From Pigmentiphaga daeguensis (GTDB lineage: Bacteria; Pseudomonadota; Gammaproteobacteria; Burkholderiales; Burkholderiaceae_B), in NCBI RefSeq assembly GCF_039523035.1, contig NZ_BAAAEN010000014.1:92981-156980 (forward strand): DNA of 64,000 nt. Direction: 5' to 3'. Below the pieces are notes generated by a model, which was not told the origin of the DNA, did not search any database, and saw only the letters and a program-made list of their open reading frames with translations. How positions within the stretch are numbered: the first letter of the stretch is position 1; each line of letters opens with the position of its first letter. Shown here piece by piece: positions 36,067-44,978 of the stretch. Position numbers and translations under genes: made by a program.

Positions 36067-36836
36067 TGGGACTCCGTGGGAGGAGTCAGGCCCAGTCCCC
36101 CCGGATGCGCGTGGGGCGATCCGCCTGGCGGGACCAGGCCGTTGCCGCCGGCGGAGGCGCCGTTGGCGGGGACGATGGGCGCGGACGGCGACGGGGGCGC
36201 CGACTGGGCGGGAACGGATTGCATGGGGGCGGACGGCGCGGCACCGGAGCTGGGCGGCGGCGCGGGCTCCTTGCCCAGGCGCACGTTGAATTCCGTCCAG
36301 GGCGTCGCGAGCGACCAGTCGCTGCTGTTCAGGGCATTGACCTGGAACGGCTTGGACAACTGGGAGATGTCGAAACGCACGCGCAGCCGGCCTTCGTAGC
36401 GGGTGTCGGGATTCAGCGCGTCGCGGTCGCCGATGCGCCAGTTGCGTACATGGCGCACGACCGACAAGGCCTCGACCAGGGATCCCACGGGCAGCGCGAG
36501 GTTGCCCGAATGCACGCGCCACTGGCGCGTCAGCGGGTTGTAGACGATGCGCCAGGTCTGGTTCGAGGACAGCACGACCTCGTCGAACCAGTACCAGCGG
36601 GGGCGGCGGATCTCGACCTCGACCGAAAAGTAGAGCGGCAATCCGCGCGCGACGGCATCCTCGAGCTGGTTGTTCAGGTCAAGCAGGACATCGGCGCTCA
36701 GGAGCAGGTCGCGGCCGCGTTCGGTCACCGTCACGGACTGGACGGCGGGCTCGGATGCCGGGGCTTGGCCGCCCCACAGCAACATCAGGGCGACGACCGG
36801 CAGGATCAGGACGCGGCGGAGTCGGAGAATGATCAA
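36063..36836 (-). CDS. DUF4390 exported protein
   Basis: This 257-residue protein has a signal peptide (LRRVLILPVVALMLLWGG, cut near APA-SE), a beta-rich DUF4390 domain (about 30-185; SVTVTERGRDLLLSADVLLDL, RWYWFDEVVLSSNQTWRIVYN) and a disordered Pro/Ser/Ala tail. Function unknown. It begins with an unusual TTG codon at 36836, inside the rsmB stop (TTGA overlap); no ATG lies upstream of the signal peptide. Its place directly before the sensor kinase suggests it may feed a periplasmic or envelope signal to it. Confidence 0.78.
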   Translation of the reverse strand: MIILRLRRVLILPVVALMLLWGGQAPASEPAVQSVTVTERGRDLLLSADVLLDLNNQLEDAVARGLPLYFSVEVEIRRPRWYWFDEVVLSSNQTWRIVYNPLTRQWRVHSGNLALPVGSLVEALSVVRHVRNWRIGDRDALNPDTRYEGRLRVRFDISQLSKPFQVNALNSSDWSLATPWTEFNVRLGKEPAPPPSSGAAPSAPMQSVPAQSAPPSPSAPIVPANGASAGGNGLVPPGGSPHAHPGGLGLTPPTESQ

Positions 36837-38152
36837 ACCTTGGCAAACAACGCGTAGAAAAAACCATCGTGCTGCTCGGCCGGCCGATCAGGCTCCGCCT
36901 GCGTGAGCAATTGCCCCGGCGCAGGCAGCCGCGCCGCATCGGGGTGCCTGAGCTGGAAAGCCTCGGCTTGCCTGGCCCCCTCCGCGGGAAAAATCGAGCA
37001 GGTTGCATAGAGCAATTTACCACCGGGCGCCACCACCTGCCACAAGGCATCGGCAATCCGCGCCTGGAGCGCGGCGGTATTGGCGACATCCCCCTCGCGC
37101 CGCAGCCAGCGGATGTCCGGATGGCGCCGGACGATGCCCGACGCCGTGCACGGCACGTCGGCCAGCACCGCGTCGAAGGGCCGCCCGTCCCACCAGGTCT
37201 CCAGGTCGGCCACGTCGGCGGCCTGCGTGCGCGCAGACAGGCCCAGCCGCGCCAGGTTGGCATCCACCCGCTCCAGCCTGCCGGCGTCGATGTCCAGCGC
37301 CAGCAGGTCGAGATCCGCCAGTTCCAGCAGATGCGCCGTCTTGCCGCCCGGCGCGGCGCAGGCGTCCAGCACACGCATGCCGTCCTTCACCTGGAGCAGC
37401 GGCGCCGCCAGTTGCGCAGCGGCATCCTGGACCGACCACCAACCCTCGGCGAAGCCCGGCAACTGCTGCACGGGCCGGGGCTGGGACAGCGCGACGCCCG
37501 CCTCGCCCACCGGCAGGGCCTCTACCCCGGCGGCGCGGAAGGCCTCGATCAGCGCCTCGCGGCTGGTGCGGCGGCGGTTGACGCGCAGGACCATCGCCGG
37601 CGGCCGGTTGGCGGCGCGCAGCAGCGACTGCCAATGGTCAGGATATTCGATGCGCAGGCGCCGCACCCACCAGTCGGGATGGTTCCAGACGGCTTCGGGG
37701 CGGCGGGCGGCGGTCTCCATCAGGCTGTCGCGCTCGCGCAGGAAACGCCGCAGGCTGCCGTTGACCAGTCCCTTGAACGGCGCGAGCGAACGCTGGCCCG
37801 CGGCGGCGCGCACGGCCTGGTCCACTACCGTGTGGGGCGCATAACTGACGCCAGCCGCGGCGGCTTCGCGCTCGTCCGCCACCAGCAGCGCGAACGCCGT
37901 CAGCAGCAGGGCGTCGAGCAGCGGATCGGCCGGCTTGCGGGGAATCAGCGCCTGCTTGACCGCGCGGGCCAGCCCCAGTTGGCGCATGGCGTGGAAAGAC
38001 ACCGCCTGGGCGGCCGGCCGCAGCGGCGCGGCAACGCGCGACAGCGCATCGGTCAGCGAGACGCCCGCCAGCACGCCCTGGACAGCGCGCGCGGCGGCCA
38101 GCAGCACGTCCGACAAGGGCGCCGACATGGGCCCGGAGGCAGGCGGCGCCAT
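36833..38152 (-). CDS. rsmB: 16S rRNA m5C967 methyltransferase
   Basis: This 439-residue enzyme has an N-terminal NusB-like RNA-binding domain (about 15-150) and a SAM-dependent m5C methyltransferase domain: LDACAAPGGKTAHLLEL for SAM, DVPCTASG for the release cysteine and YATCSIFP for the nucleophile. It methylates C967 of 16S rRNA. The ATG at 38152 overlaps the fmt stop by one base (TGATG); an internal ATG eight codons later is possible. Confidence 0.95.
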   Translation of the reverse strand: MAPPASGPMSAPLSDVLLAAARAVQGVLAGVSLTDALSRVAAPLRPAAQAVSFHAMRQLGLARAVKQALIPRKPADPLLDALLLTAFALLVADEREAAAAGVSYAPHTVVDQAVRAAAGQRSLAPFKGLVNGSLRRFLRERDSLMETAARRPEAVWNHPDWWVRRLRIEYPDHWQSLLRAANRPPAMVLRVNRRRTSREALIEAFRAAGVEALPVGEAGVALSQPRPVQQLPGFAEGWWSVQDAAAQLAAPLLQVKDGMRVLDACAAPGGKTAHLLELADLDLLALDIDAGRLERVDANLARLGLSARTQAADVADLETWWDGRPFDAVLADVPCTASGIVRRHPDIRWLRREGDVANTAALQARIADALWQVVAPGGKLLYATCSIFPAEGARQAEAFQLRHPDAARLPAPGQLLTQAEPDRPAEQHDGFFYALFAKV

Positions 38153-39099
38153 CAGGAAAGATCGGGGCTCCAGCCCCGCACGAAGACGTCGACCGGCTGG
38201 CGCTTGCCGCCGGCCTTCTGCAATTCGGTCAGGCGCAGGATGCCCTGGCCGGTGGCCAGGTCCACGCCGGCGGCGCCGGCGCGCACGACGCTGCCCGGGC
38301 TGGCCGGCGACGCCTCGTCCAGCGCCTCGGCCCGCCATACCTTGACCGGATCGGCCAGGCCGGGCAGCCGCACCGTCGCCCCCGGCACCGGATTGAAGGC
38401 CAGGATGCGACGCGCCAGCTCGGCGGCCGGACGCGAGCAATCGAGCGCCGCCTCGGCCTTGTCCAGCTTGGCGGCGTAGGTCACGCCCCGGGCGGGCTGC
38501 GGCGTGGCCGGCAGGCCGCCTTCCTCCAGGCGCGCCAGCGCCCGCACGATCAGTTCGCCGCCCAGCACGGCCAGGCGGTCGTGCAATTCGCCGGCGGTCT
38601 GGCCCGCCTCGATGGGCAGGGAACCTTCGAGCAGCATGTCGCCGGTATCCAGGCCGGCATCCATCTGCATGATGGTGATCCCGGTCCGCGCGTCGCCCGC
38701 CTCGATGGCGCGCTGGATGGGCGCGGCGCCGCGCCAGCGCGGCAGCAGGCTGGCATGGATGTTCAGGCAGCCCAGGCGCGGAATGTCCAGCACCGCCTGG
38801 GGCAGGATCAGGCCGTAGGCGGCCACGATCATCGCGTCGGCCCGCGCCGCGCGCAGGGCCTCGTGGGCCTGGGCGGCCTCGTCGGGATACTTGCCGTCCA
38901 GCCGCAGGCTGCGCGGCTGCAGCACCGGCACGCCCGCCTCCAGCGCCGCCGTCTTGACCGGACTGGGCGTCAGCTTGAGCCCGCGCCCGGCCGGCCGGTC
39001 CGGCTGGGTCAGGACCAGGCCGATCGTATGCCCGGCCCCGATCAGGGCCTGCAGGGCGACTTTTGCGAATTCCGGCGTACCGGCGAAGACCAGATGCAT
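38152..39099 (-). CDS. fmt: methionyl-tRNA formyltransferase
   Basis: This 315-residue enzyme formylates initiator Met-tRNA. It shows the formyltransferase motif HASLLPRWRGAAPIQRAI (about 110-127), MQMDAGLDTGDML, and a C-terminal OB-fold tRNA domain (about 208-315). It precedes rsmB. Its partner deformylase gene def lies 545 bases upstream, split from it by a block of intergenic repeats. Confidence 0.97.
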   Translation of the reverse strand: MHLVFAGTPEFAKVALQALIGAGHTIGLVLTQPDRPAGRGLKLTPSPVKTAALEAGVPVLQPRSLRLDGKYPDEAAQAHEALRAARADAMIVAAYGLILPQAVLDIPRLGCLNIHASLLPRWRGAAPIQRAIEAGDARTGITIMQMDAGLDTGDMLLEGSLPIEAGQTAGELHDRLAVLGGELIVRALARLEEGGLPATPQPARGVTYAAKLDKAEAALDCSRPAAELARRILAFNPVPGATVRLPGLADPVKVWRAEALDEASPASPGSVVRAGAAGVDLATGQGILRLTELQKAGGKRQPVDVFVRGWSPDLS

Positions 39100-39106
39100 C
39101 TAGAGT

Positions 39107-39250
39107 ACCCCCCTACGCGCTTCGCGCGCCCCCCAGGGGACGATGCGAGTGGACCGGAAGGGAAGTCCACCCCCAAGCGGCCTTCGGCCGCTCCCCCTCA
39201 AGGGGGCGGCGCTGGCGGACCGGCAAAGCCGGATCCGCGGCACCCTGGAT
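39107..39250 (+). repeat. dispersed GC-rich intergenic repeat, copy A
   Basis: It begins CCCCCCTACGCGCTTCGCGCG, continues through a C-run/G-run hairpin and a GGCCTTCGGCC hairpin, and ends with the conserved GCGGACCGGCAAAGCCGG-ATCCGCG element. The same parts recur in order elsewhere in the window. It fills the gap upstream of fmt. Confidence 0.75.
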
Positions 39251-39332
39251 CTGGACTCCCTGCTTGGCGCGCGGCCTTGCACGCCGCTTCCTGCGCGGGC
39301 GGGATGGGATTATTGATTGTCGGAGGGGGAAT

Positions 39333-39460
39333 GATACATGGTCCCCCCCTACGCGCTTGATACATGGTCCCCCCCCTACGCGCTTGCGCGCGCCCCCCAG
39401 GGGGCGATGCGGGTGGACCGGCAAAGCCGGATCCACCGCATCCTGGGTCTTCGTGGGGTA
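39333..39460 (+). repeat. dispersed GC-rich intergenic repeat, copy B, with a tandem duplication
   Basis: The element is preceded by a direct duplication: GATACATGGTC, a run of 7 or 8 C, then TACGCGCTT, at 39333-39358 and 39359-39385. It continues GCGCCCCCCAGGGGGCGATGC and GGACCGGCAAAGCCGG-ATCC. The unequal C-runs suggest a slippage or recombination event. Confidence 0.7.
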
Positions 39461-39502
39461 TCTCGGTGCGAAGCACCGCATGCTTGCTTTGATCTTAGGC
39501 GC

Positions 39503-39644
39503 CGCGGATCCGGCTTTGCCGGTCCGCTAGCGCCGCCCCTTGAGGGGAGCGGCCATAGGCCGCGTGGGGTGGGCGTTCCCTCCGGTCCGCCAGCGCCGCC
39601 CCCTTGAGGGGGAGCGGCCGAAGGCCGCTTGGGGGTGGGCTTCC
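39503..39644 (-). repeat. dispersed GC-rich intergenic repeat, copy C (inverted, part-duplicated)
   Basis: This is the reverse orientation of copy A: GGATCCGGCTTTGCCGGTCC, then CGCCGCCCCTTGAGGGG and GCGGCC hairpins, with the middle part present twice (39530-39575 and 39590-39640). It abuts the def stop codon and lies between def and fmt. Confidence 0.7.
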
Positions 39645-40145
39645 CTAGACCTTTTCCAGCTTGCGCAGCTTGGTCTTGATGCGGCTTTGCTTGAGGGGGG
39701 AGAGGTATTCGACGAAGACCTTGCCTTCCAGGTGGTCGAGTTCGTGCTGGACGCAGACGGCCAGGATGCCTTCGGCGTCGAATTCGTAGCGTTCGCCCTG
39801 TTCGTTGGTGGCCTCGACCTTGATGCGGGCGGCGCGCTTGACCTCGTCGTAGATGCCGGGCACCGACAGGCAGCCTTCCTCGTAGACCTGGGTTTCCTCG
39901 CTCTTCCAGGTGATGACCGGGTTGATCAGGACGAGCAGGTCGTCGTTGTTCTCCGACACGTCGATGACCACGATGCGCTCGTGGATATCGACCTGGGTGG
40001 CGGCCAGCCCGATACCCGGCGCGGCGTACATGGTCTCGGCCATGTCGCGGACGATGCGGCGGATGCGGTCGTCGACCACCGCCACCGGCTTGGCTTTCTT
40101 GTGCAGCCTTGCGTCGGGATAGTGAAGAATGGGTAGCAATGCCAT
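39645..40145 (-). CDS. def: peptide deformylase
   Basis: This 166-residue metalloenzyme removes the formyl group from nascent proteins. All three motifs are present: GIGLAATQV (about 45-53), EEGCLSVPG (about 89-97, metal-binding Cys) and QHELDHLEG (about 132-140, the HExxH metal site). It lies upstream of fmt on the same strand, but the repeat block between them may separate the transcripts. Confidence 0.97.
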   Translation of the reverse strand: MALLPILHYPDARLHKKAKPVAVVDDRIRRIVRDMAETMYAAPGIGLAATQVDIHERIVVIDVSENNDDLLVLINPVITWKSEETQVYEEGCLSVPGIYDEVKRAARIKVEATNEQGERYEFDAEGILAVCVQHELDHLEGKVFVEYLSPLKQSRIKTKLRKLEKV

Positions 40146-40279
40146 GATCGTGTTGCCGTTGCCCCTCGGACAGGGGCCATTTCAGAATAAATGGGGCCGG
40201 TTGGCCGGGATCCAAGGGGCAAGATACCACAGCTTCCCGGCGAGTCCGGCCGCCCGCGCGAGGCGGGATCGCGGGGATC

Positions 40280-40299
40280 CCCGCTATTTATATAGCGGG
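40280..40299. promoter_or_regulatory. palindrome in the def-dprA divergent region
   Basis: CCCGCTAT (40280-40287) and ATAGCGGG (40292-40299) form a perfect inverted repeat around TTAT, in the only AT-rich part of the 273-base gap. It may be an operator or a promoter-overlapping site for def or dprA; no factor is known. Confidence 0.35.
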
Positions 40300-40418
40300 A
40301 GGCGAGCGCCGTCCCTGGCCATTGGACGCGCCGGCGCGCGATCCGTTCAGCGGCGAGGCGGGACATCGATGTCCTGCCCGGGGCTACCCTGCGGCGCCTG
40401 CCATGTTTAGATAGCGGC

Positions 40419-41528
40419 ATGCCTCTCGCCCACACTCCGGAAGAACTGTCCGCCTGGCTGCGGCTTACCCTCGAACCCGGCATCGGACCGGCCACCGCGC
40501 GCGAACTGTTGCAAGCGGTCGGATTGCCGCAGCGCCTTTACAGCCTGTCCCGCGACGAACTGGCGGCCCTGTTGCCGCCACCGCTGGCCGCGCAGCTGGC
40601 CCGTTCGCCGTCGCCCCAGCACGCCGCCACCCTGGAACGCACCCTGCGCTGGGCCGAACACCCCGGCCACCACCTCCTGACGCTGGCCGACGCCGGCTAT
40701 CCCCGGGCGCTGCTGGCCATCCACGACCCGCCGCCGCTGCTCTACCTGGCGGGCGATCCGTCCCGGCTGTCGCCGCAGGCCATCGCCATCGTCGGGGCCC
40801 GCCACGCCACGCCCGACGGCATGGCGAACGCGCGCGCCTATGCCCGCCATCTGGCGCAGCGGGGCTGGTGCATCGTCAGCGGCCTGGCGCTGGGCATAGA
40901 CACCGCCGCCCACGAAGGCGCGCTCGAGGCCGGCGCCGCCGGCGGCGGCACGGTCGCGGTGGTGGGCACGGGGGTCGACGTGGTCTATCCGCCCCGCAAC
41001 CGAGGCCTGGCCGAGCGCATCGCCGCGCAAGGAGCCATCGTGTCCGAGTTCCCGCTGGGCCTGCCCGCGCTGCCGCATCAGTTCCCCCGGCGCAACCGGC
41101 TGGTGGCCGGACTGACGCAAGGCACGCTGGTGGCCGAGGCGGCCGCACGCAGCGGCTCGCTGATCACCGCCCGGCTGGCGGCCGACGCCGGCCGCGAGGT
41201 CTTCGCCATCCCGGGATCCATCCATTCGCCGCTGTCGCGAGGGTGCCACGCCCTGATCCGGCAGGGCGCCAAGCTGGTGGAATCGGCGCAGGACATCCTG
41301 GACGAGCTGGGCGCCGGTTCCGGATCCGCAGCGCCGCCGCCGGAACCGGCGCTGCCGCGGGATCCGGTGCTGGCGGGCATGGGCTACGGCCCCGTCCACG
41401 TCGACGCGCTGGCGGCGCGCACGGGCCTGGCGGTCCCGCAATTGCAGGCCAGGCTGCTCGAGCTGGAGCTGCGGGGGCTGATCGCCCGGCTCGACGGCGG
41501 CCGCTACCAGGCCACGCCCATGCGCTGA
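40419..41528 (+). CDS. dprA: DNA-processing protein DprA
   Basis: This 369-residue protein loads RecA on incoming single-stranded DNA in natural transformation. It has an N-terminal SAM-like helical part (about 8-70), the Rossmann-like core (AIVGARHATPDG, SGLALGIDTAAHEGAL, GTGVDVVYPPRN, FPRRNRLVAGLT) and a C-terminal winged-helix domain (about 310-365). Its place between def/fmt and smg/topB is the usual betaproteobacterial arrangement. Confidence 0.95.
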   Translation: MPLAHTPEELSAWLRLTLEPGIGPATARELLQAVGLPQRLYSLSRDELAALLPPPLAAQLARSPSPQHAATLERTLRWAEHPGHHLLTLADAGYPRALLAIHDPPPLLYLAGDPSRLSPQAIAIVGARHATPDGMANARAYARHLAQRGWCIVSGLALGIDTAAHEGALEAGAAGGGTVAVVGTGVDVVYPPRNRGLAERIAAQGAIVSEFPLGLPALPHQFPRRNRLVAGLTQGTLVAEAAARSGSLITARLAADAGREVFAIPGSIHSPLSRGCHALIRQGAKLVESAQDILDELGAGSGSAAPPPEPALPRDPVLAGMGYGPVHVDALAARTGLAVPQLQARLLELELRGLIARLDGGRYQATPMR

Positions 41529-41534
41529 ATCCCC

Positions 41535-41553
41535 TTGTGTGCCGCGCACACAA
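41535..41553 (+). terminator. hairpin just after dprA
   Basis: TTGTGTGC and GCACACAA form a perfect 8-bp stem with a 3-base loop seven bases after the stop codon. No T-tract follows, so termination efficiency is uncertain. Confidence 0.4.
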
Positions 41554-41632
41554 CGCATGAGCAGCAAATGCCGGGCAATTTGCCTAGGGATGCAATTCAG
41601 CGTACAGTGGATCCAGCCTTACACGCTGACTT

Positions 41633-42091
41633 ATGTTCGAAATTCTCGTCTACCTCTTCGAGAACTACTACACGCCGGAAGCGTGCCCGGACCCGGAAAC
41701 GCTGGCGCGCAAGCTTGCCGCCGCCGGCTTCGAAGACGATGAAATCGACGACGCCCTGACCTGGCTGTCCGGGCTTGCCGAATCCACTCATCGTTGTGTC
41801 GATCTCGCCCTTGTTCCCAGTAGCGGCTGTCGTATCTACGCCGAGGCCGAGTATCGCCAGCTCGGATCGGAAGCGATCGGCTTCATCGCCTTCCTGGAGT
41901 CGGCGGGCGTGCTGTCGTCCCCCCTGCGCGAGATCGTGATCGACCGCGCCTTCGCGCTGGGCGAGGCCCCCGTGCCCCTGGACAAGCTGAAGATCATCGT
42001 CCTGATGGTGCTGTGGAGCCAGGAAACCGAGATCGACAACCTGATCCTGGAAGAACTGCTGGAAGACGGCAGCGCCCGGCAGCTGCATTAG
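41633..42091 (+). CDS. smg: Smg family protein (DUF494)
   Basis: This 152-residue all-helical cytoplasmic protein begins MFEILVYLFENYY and carries the conserved C-terminal stretch LDKLKIIVLMVLWSQETEID. Smg is found next to dprA and topB or def in many proteobacteria. Its biochemical function is not settled. Confidence 0.93.
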   Translation: MFEILVYLFENYYTPEACPDPETLARKLAAAGFEDDEIDDALTWLSGLAESTHRCVDLALVPSSGCRIYAEAEYRQLGSEAIGFIAFLESAGVLSSPLREIVIDRAFALGEAPVPLDKLKIIVLMVLWSQETEIDNLILEELLEDGSARQLH

Positions 42092-42151
42092 CCCCCCTAC
42101 GCGCTGACGCGTGCCCAGTATGGTGAGCCCCCAAGGGGGCCGGGGGTTGTT
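42092..42151 (+). repeat. dispersed GC-rich intergenic repeat, copy D (degenerate)
   Basis: CCCCCCTACGCGCTGACGCG followed by a CCCCCAAGGGGG hairpin directly after the smg stop. The GGACCGGC half of the element is missing, so this is a shortened or decayed copy. Confidence 0.55.
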
Positions 42152-42231
42152 TTCGATGGAAACAAGTCTTAATCCGGGGCGCTTCGAAAGGCGGAGCCGG
42201 CGTTTTTTGGCTTGGTGGGCATAGGCCCGAC

Positions 42232-42261
42232 TTGCGCTGCTTAAAAATCCCCCCGTATCAT
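42232..42261 (+). promoter_or_regulatory. possible promoter for topB
   Basis: TTGCGC (42232-42237) and TATCAT (42256-42261) are sigma-70-like hexamers with an 18-base spacer, about 50 bases before the topB start. Confidence 0.3.
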
Positions 42262-42313
42262 CCGGCGCTTTGACGCACTATTTGTTCGCGTCGGCTCCGT
42301 CAACTGGAAGTCA

Positions 42314-44965
42314 ATGGGCAAAACTCTGATCATCGCCGAGAAACCTTCGGTCGCGCTGGACATTTCCCGCGCGCTGGGCGGGTTCAAGCGCGAAGGCGAT
42401 TATTTCGAAAGCGACGACTACGTGCTTTCGTCCAGCGTCGGGCACCTGCTCACCCTCGTGGCGCCCAACGATCCGGTCAAGGGCAAGTGGAGCTTCACCC
42501 ATCTGCCGGTGATTCCTCCCGAGTTCGAGCTGGGGCCGGCCGACAAGCGCTCGGAAGAGCGCCTGCGCCTGCTGGTGCGGCTGATCAAGCGCAAGGACGT
42601 GGACGCCCTGATCAACGCCTGCGACGCGGGACGCGAAGGCGAGTTGATCTTCCGCTACATCGCCCAGTACGCAAAGACCAACAAGCCCATCAAGCGGCTG
42701 TGGCTGCAATCGATGACGCAGCAGGCCATCCGCGACGCCTTCGCCGACCTGCGCTCGGACGCCGCGCTGCAGCCACTGGAAGCCGCGGCGCGCTCGCGCG
42801 CCGAGGCCGACTGGCTGGTGGGCATCAACGGCACGCGGGCGATGACGGCCTTCAACAGCAAGGACGGCGGCTTCTTCAAGACCACGGTGGGCCGGGTGCA
42901 GACGCCCACGCTGGCCATCGTGTCCGAGCGCGAGGAGCGCATCCGCCAGTTCGTGCCGCGCGACTACTGGGAAGTGCGCGCGCAGTTCGTCGCCGCCGCC
43001 GGCCTGTACGAGGGCCGCTGGTTCGACCCCAAGCACGTCAAGGATCCGCAGGACCCCGAGAAGCGCGAATCGCGCCTGTGGAGCAAGGCCGCCGCCGAGT
43101 CGGTCGTGGCGGCCTGCCGCGAGCGCACGGGTTCGGTCACGGAAGAATCCAAGCCGTCCACCCAGTTGTCCGGACTGCTGTACGACCTGACCACGCTGCA
43201 ACGCGAGGCCAACTCGCGCTTCGGCTTCTCGGCCAAGACCACGCTGGCGCTGGCCCAGACCCTGTACGAACGCCACAAGGCGCTGACCTACCCGCGTACC
43301 GACTCGCGCTACCTGCCCGAGGACTACCTGGGCACGGTGCGCCAGACCATGCAGACGCTGGCCGCCAGCCGGCCCGGCTATGCGCCGTTCGCCTCGAAGA
43401 TCCTGGACAGCGGCTGGGTCAAGCCCAATCGCCGCGTGTTCGACAACAAGAAGGTGTCGGACCACTTCGCCATCATCCCGACGCTGCAGGCACCGCGCGA
43501 GTTGAGCGAGGCCGAGGCCAAGCTGTACGACCTGGTGGTCAAGCGCTTCCTGGCGGTGTTCTTCCCGGCGGCCGAATTCCTGGTGACGACCCGGATCACC
43601 GAGGTCGCGGGCCACCATTTCAAGACCGAGGGCAAGGTCCTGGTCAATCCGGGCTGGATGGCCGTCTACGGCCGCGACGCGCAGGGCGAGGACGCCAACC
43701 TGGTGCCGGTCGCCCCTGGCGAGCAGGTGCGTACCGAGGAAGTCGAGGCCGTGGGCCTGGTGACCAAGCCGCCCGCCCGCTACACGGAAGCGACGCTGCT
43801 GTCGGCCATGGAAGGCGCGGGCAAGCTGGTCGACGACGAAGAGCTGCGCGAGGCCATGTCCGCGCGCGGCCTGGGTACGCCGGCCACGCGCGCGGGCATC
43901 ATCGAAGGGCTGATCAACGAACTCTACCTGCGCCGCGAAGGCCGCGAGCTGGTGCCCACCGCCAAGGCGCGCCAGTTGATGACGCTGCTGTCGGGCCTGG
44001 ACGTGGACGAGCTGACCTCGCCCGAGCTGACCGGCGAGTGGGAGCACAAGCTGTCGCAGATCGAACGCGGCCAGTTGGCGCGCGAGGCCTTCATGCGCGA
44101 GATCGCGCAGATGACCCAGGTCATCGTCAAGCGCGCGAAGGAATACGACCGCGACACCGTGCCTGGCGACTATGCCACCCTGACCACGCCGTGTCCGAAA
44201 TGCGGCGCCGTGGTCAAGGAGAACTACCGGCGCTACGCCTGCACCGCCTGCGATTTCTCGATCAGCAAGCACCCGGGCGGGCGCACCTTCGAACTGCAGG
44301 AAGTCGAGGAATTGCTGGCCAAGCGCGAGATCGGCCCCCTGAACGGCTTCATCAGCAAGATGGGCCGACCCTTCTCGGCCATCCTGCGCATCACCGACGA
44401 CTACAAGCTGGAGTTCGACTTCGGCCAGGCCGACGAGGAATCCTCCGAAGCCGTGGACTTCTCCGGCCAGACGCCGGTGGGCCCGTGCCCGAAATGCGGC
44501 TCGAACGTGTTCGAACACGGCATGAGCTTCGTGTGCGAGAAGTCGGTCGGGCCGCAACGTTCGTGCGACTTCCGCTCGGGCAAGGTCATCCTCCAGCAGG
44601 AAATCACGGCCGAGCAGATGGCCAAGCTGCTGACCGAAGGACGCACCGACCTGCTGCAGAACTTCGTCTCCAGCCGCACCAATCGCAAGTTCAAGGCCTT
44701 TCTGGTCCGGCAGCCCGATGGCAAGATAGGCTTCGAGTTCGAGCCGCGCCCCGCCAAGGGCGGCAAGGCGGGCGAGGATGCGCCGGCGGCCCGGAAGACG
44801 GCGGCAAAGAAAGCCGCCGGCCAGGACGAAGCCGTCGCGGCGCCGGCGAAGAAGGCCCCCGCCAAGAAGGCGGCGGCCAAGAAGGCCGCGCCGCGCAAGG
44901 CCGCCGCCAAGAAAGCCCCCGCGAAGAAAACCGCCAGGAAGGCGGCCGCGAAGACCTCCAGCTGA
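42314..44965 (+). CDS. topB: DNA topoisomerase III with histone-H1-like tail
   Basis: This 883-residue type IA topoisomerase passes single strands to decatenate DNA. It has the TOPRIM start (KTLIIAEKPSVALDISRAL; DAGREGELI), the active tyrosine Y326 in LTYPRTDSRYLP, and two zinc-ribbon-like C-terminal repeats (CPKCGAVVKE and CPKCGSNVFE). From about residue 820 it carries a low-complexity tail of AAKK/APAKK units rich in Lys, Ala and Pro, like H1 histones. The tail should bind DNA non-specifically. The gene is followed after 13 bases by a SET-domain methyltransferase. Confidence 0.96.
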   Translation: MGKTLIIAEKPSVALDISRALGGFKREGDYFESDDYVLSSSVGHLLTLVAPNDPVKGKWSFTHLPVIPPEFELGPADKRSEERLRLLVRLIKRKDVDALINACDAGREGELIFRYIAQYAKTNKPIKRLWLQSMTQQAIRDAFADLRSDAALQPLEAAARSRAEADWLVGINGTRAMTAFNSKDGGFFKTTVGRVQTPTLAIVSEREERIRQFVPRDYWEVRAQFVAAAGLYEGRWFDPKHVKDPQDPEKRESRLWSKAAAESVVAACRERTGSVTEESKPSTQLSGLLYDLTTLQREANSRFGFSAKTTLALAQTLYERHKALTYPRTDSRYLPEDYLGTVRQTMQTLAASRPGYAPFASKILDSGWVKPNRRVFDNKKVSDHFAIIPTLQAPRELSEAEAKLYDLVVKRFLAVFFPAAEFLVTTRITEVAGHHFKTEGKVLVNPGWMAVYGRDAQGEDANLVPVAPGEQVRTEEVEAVGLVTKPPARYTEATLLSAMEGAGKLVDDEELREAMSARGLGTPATRAGIIEGLINELYLRREGRELVPTAKARQLMTLLSGLDVDELTSPELTGEWEHKLSQIERGQLAREAFMREIAQMTQVIVKRAKEYDRDTVPGDYATLTTPCPKCGAVVKENYRRYACTACDFSISKHPGGRTFELQEVEELLAKREIGPLNGFISKMGRPFSAILRITDDYKLEFDFGQADEESSEAVDFSGQTPVGPCPKCGSNVFEHGMSFVCEKSVGPQRSCDFRSGKVILQQEITAEQMAKLLTEGRTDLLQNFVSSRTNRKFKAFLVRQPDGKIGFEFEPRPAKGGKAGEDAPAARKTAAKKAAGQDEAVAAPAKKAPAKKAAAKKAAPRKAAAKKAPAKKTARKAAAKTSS

Positions 44966-44978
44966 GCCGTAGAGCCCA

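Noticed and set aside
39100..39644. Possible CRISPR array because of recurring short blocks
   Set aside because: Units differ in length and orientation, have no unique spacers of constant size, and no cas genes are near; they are dispersed hairpin repeats.
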